A stretch of DNA of 6,791 nt, taken from positions 1-6,791 of the forward strand of contig JACPZJ010000065.1 of NCBI GenBank assembly GCA_016195585.1. Direction: 5' to 3'. Of the stretch, positions 5,188 through 6,791 are shown in pieces. The DNA comes from Nitrospirota bacterium (GTDB lineage Bacteria > Nitrospirota > CAKKRA01 > 9FT-COMBO-42-15). The position numbers and the translations under genes were made by a program. Each line of letters starts with the position of its first letter. The first letter of the stretch is position 1. The notes beneath the pieces were generated by a model. The model was not told the DNA's origin. It searched no databases and worked only from the letters and a program-made list of their open reading frames with translations.

Positions 5188-6693
5188 TTGGAGAAAAAAA
5201 GAAAAAAAACAGGATATCTTTTGTTTATCATCCCATTCTCCTTTTTAATTTCATCCTGCTCAGCAAATCTTCTTGCCGTTAAAGGTACACCCAAGACAGA
5301 ACCGAATGAGATACAAATAGATAAAGATACAAAAGACCTTGCCAAAGGCGAGATAGATAATTCATCTTCATTATCCAATGATCATCAACAGCAAACACCC
5401 GACATTCAACATCACACAGCAATAATAGTAGTAGAGCCTCCGCCTGCCACTGATGTAGAAAACCTGAATGCGCCCGCAAATGAGGAAGAATTTGCAGAAA
5501 CAGGAAAAGCTATTGCAGAGGAGGAAGAGGAAATAACCTATGATGTGCCTATTGTTGTTAATAACAGCGTAGAGGCGCATATAGAATATTTTAAGACCCG
5601 TGGCAGAGAAAAATTTGAGTTATGGCTGTCAAGGTCTGGCAGATATATTCCAATGATGAAGGATATTTTAAGAGAGAAAGAACTTCCAGAGGACCTTGTA
5701 TACTTAGCCTTGATAGAGAGCGGATTTAATCCTAATGCCTATTCAAGGGCAAAGGCAGCCGGGCCGTGGCAGTTTATAAAATCAACCGGCAAAAAATATA
5801 ATCTTAAAATAGACTGGTGGATTGATGAGCGCCGCGATCCCAAAAAGTCAACGATAGCTGCAGCAAATTATCTCACTGACCTATATAATATGTTCGGCTC
5901 GTGGGATTTGGCAATGGCATCCTATAACGGAGGCGAGGGAAGGGTTCAACGGGCAATGACAAAAACAAAGACAGATGACTTCTGGCAGTTGAAAAAAACG
6001 CGCCACCTCCGTAAAGAAACCAGGAATTATGTGCCAAAATATATGGCAGCGACAATCATTGCAAAGAACCCGGTGGAATATGACTTTGACATAAATTATC
6101 TTGAGCCAATACAATACGATGAGGTTCAAATAGAAGAGAGCACTGACCTGAGGGTCATTGCAAGGTGTGCTGGTGTTACCTATGAAGAAATTAAGGAGCT
6201 GAATCCTGAATTAAGGAAATGGGTTACCCCGCCAAATGTAAACAGATATATTCTAAAAATTCCTACCGGTACAAAGGAAATATTCCTTGAAAATTATAGC
6301 AAAATACCTTCTGATGAGAAGGTAATATGGGAGAGACACCTTGTAAAAAAGGGTGAGACCATATCTTTCATAGCAAGAAAATATCGTGTAACCGTTGATG
6401 ACCTGAAAAGGATTAATCTGTTAAAGAATGGAGTAATCAGGGAAGGCAATTACCTGTTAATCCCTCATGCACCTGAGGGGACAAAGGCAAGTATTAGGCT
6501 TGCCAGCACACCCTTAACAGAGGGAAAACATACGGTCTATCACAGAATAAAAAGGGGAGACACCCTGTGGAAGATAGCAAAAAACTATAATGTCTCCATA
6601 GCAAGTATAAAAGAATGGAACGGACTTAAAAGAGCTAAAAACCTCAGGGCCGGCAAAAGCCTGAAGCTGATTGTGAATGCTGATGACCTATAG
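5188..6693 (+). CDS. mltD: MltD-like membrane-bound lytic murein transglycosylase, lipoprotein with SLT domain and LysM repeats
   Basis: The enzyme cleaves the MurNAc–GlcNAc bond of peptidoglycan with formation of 1,6-anhydro-MurNAc, acting from the periplasmic face of the outer membrane. Residues 1–24 are a lipoprotein signal: KKRKK, a hydrophobic stretch, and lipobox ISSC with Cys24. Position +2 is Ser, which fits outer-membrane sorting. Residues 30–120 are a low-complexity, acidic linker ending in a Glu run. The SLT domain spans about 150–260, with the catalytic Glu177 in ALIESGF, AAGPWQF at 190–196 and ASYNGGEGRV at 244–253. A degenerate LysM-like unit lies at about 312–360, followed by two clear LysM domains at about 383–426 and 449–496, which bind glycan. 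The length of 501 residues is normal and no break is seen. The start is TTG 5188, with AGGGAGG 5 nt upstream. It has its own promoter and its stop overlaps a converging gene. Confidence 0.93.
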   Translation: MEKKRKKTGYLLFIIPFSFLISSCSANLLAVKGTPKTEPNEIQIDKDTKDLAKGEIDNSSSLSNDHQQQTPDIQHHTAIIVVEPPPATDVENLNAPANEEEFAETGKAIAEEEEEITYDVPIVVNNSVEAHIEYFKTRGREKFELWLSRSGRYIPMMKDILREKELPEDLVYLALIESGFNPNAYSRAKAAGPWQFIKSTGKKYNLKIDWWIDERRDPKKSTIAAANYLTDLYNMFGSWDLAMASYNGGEGRVQRAMTKTKTDDFWQLKKTRHLRKETRNYVPKYMAATIIAKNPVEYDFDINYLEPIQYDEVQIEESTDLRVIARCAGVTYEEIKELNPELRKWVTPPNVNRYILKIPTGTKEIFLENYSKIPSDEKVIWERHLVKKGETISFIARKYRVTVDDLKRINLLKNGVIREGNYLLIPHAPEGTKASIRLASTPLTEGKHTVYHRIKRGDTLWKIAKNYNVSIASIKEWNGLKRAKNLRAGKSLKLIVNADDL

Positions 6694-6791
6694 ACCAAAT
6701 CGTCTGCCGAGTTTAAAGGCATAGAGGTTTTTTTCAACAGAGGACGGCGGGACGCATCTCTTGATTACACCTTCCCAGAGGTTTTGCTCAA
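6688..6791 (-). CDS. C-terminal 33 residues of an unidentified minus-strand gene
   Basis: On the minus strand an open frame enters from the right edge and ends at TAG 6690–6688. Its tail reads EQNLWEGVIKRCVPP, then SSVEKNLYAFKLGRRFGL. The pattern of a VP pair followed by E-x-N-x2-AF-x-LG resembles the C-termini I recall in gamma/beta subunits of 2-oxoacid:ferredoxin oxidoreductases (IorB-like), but 33 residues are too few for a firm assignment. It converges on mltD and overlaps its last 6 bp, with no terminator hairpin between them. Confidence 0.5.
   Translation of the reverse strand, partial: EQNLWEGVIKRCVPPSSVEKNLYAFKLGRRFGL

Noticed and set aside
5142..6129. Minus-strand frames opposite mltD
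   Set aside because: They are shadows of a complete, well-matched MltD-like protein.

Overview
The window looks like chromosomal DNA of a Gram-negative, moderately AT-rich bacterium. A diderm is indicated by an outer-membrane-type lipoprotein transglycosylase. The gene set and the order aminotransferase–serA–hisZ remind me of Nitrospirota and deltaproteobacterial lineages, but that placement is from memory and weak. No transposase, phage gene, CRISPR array, tRNA or rRNA is visible.

Positions 1–3312, minus strand: an amino-acid biosynthesis operon, read from right to left. It holds a class V aminotransferase (3312–2237), serA encoding D-3-phosphoglycerate dehydrogenase (2240–733), and the 5' part of hisZ (724 to the window edge). 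The genes are tightly packed, with an ATGA overlap between the first two and an 8-nt gap before hisZ. A sigma70-type promoter and a hairpin-containing leader precede the operon. The first two genes are both broken. Each lacks roughly 22–25 conserved codons and changes frame at the gap, and the two gaps have the same phase. This is the most notable observation here: either a real double lesion in the serine branch or an assembly fault.

Positions 3415–3898: a small uncharacterised gene on the minus strand (3831–3415) faces away from a Mut7-C RNase-domain gene on the plus strand (3898–4392). Their promoters are interleaved in about 45 bp of AT-rich DNA, so polymerase can probably occupy only one at a time. 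The 3' end of the Mut7-C gene has been rewritten by a palindromic dispersed repeat, which supplies its last codons and its stop. A second short repeat of another type follows directly.

Positions 4432–6791: a lipoate/octanoate transferase-family gene (LplA/LipM type) that ends about 40–60 residues early; then, with its own strong promoter, an intact mltD-like lipoprotein with an SLT domain and LysM repeats. At the right edge the last 33 codons of a minus-strand gene converge on mltD and overlap its stop by 6 bp.

I see no convincing new multi-gene system. The points worth checking are the paired lesions, the repeat-made C-terminus, the interleaved promoters and the duplicated motif in the uncharacterised protein.
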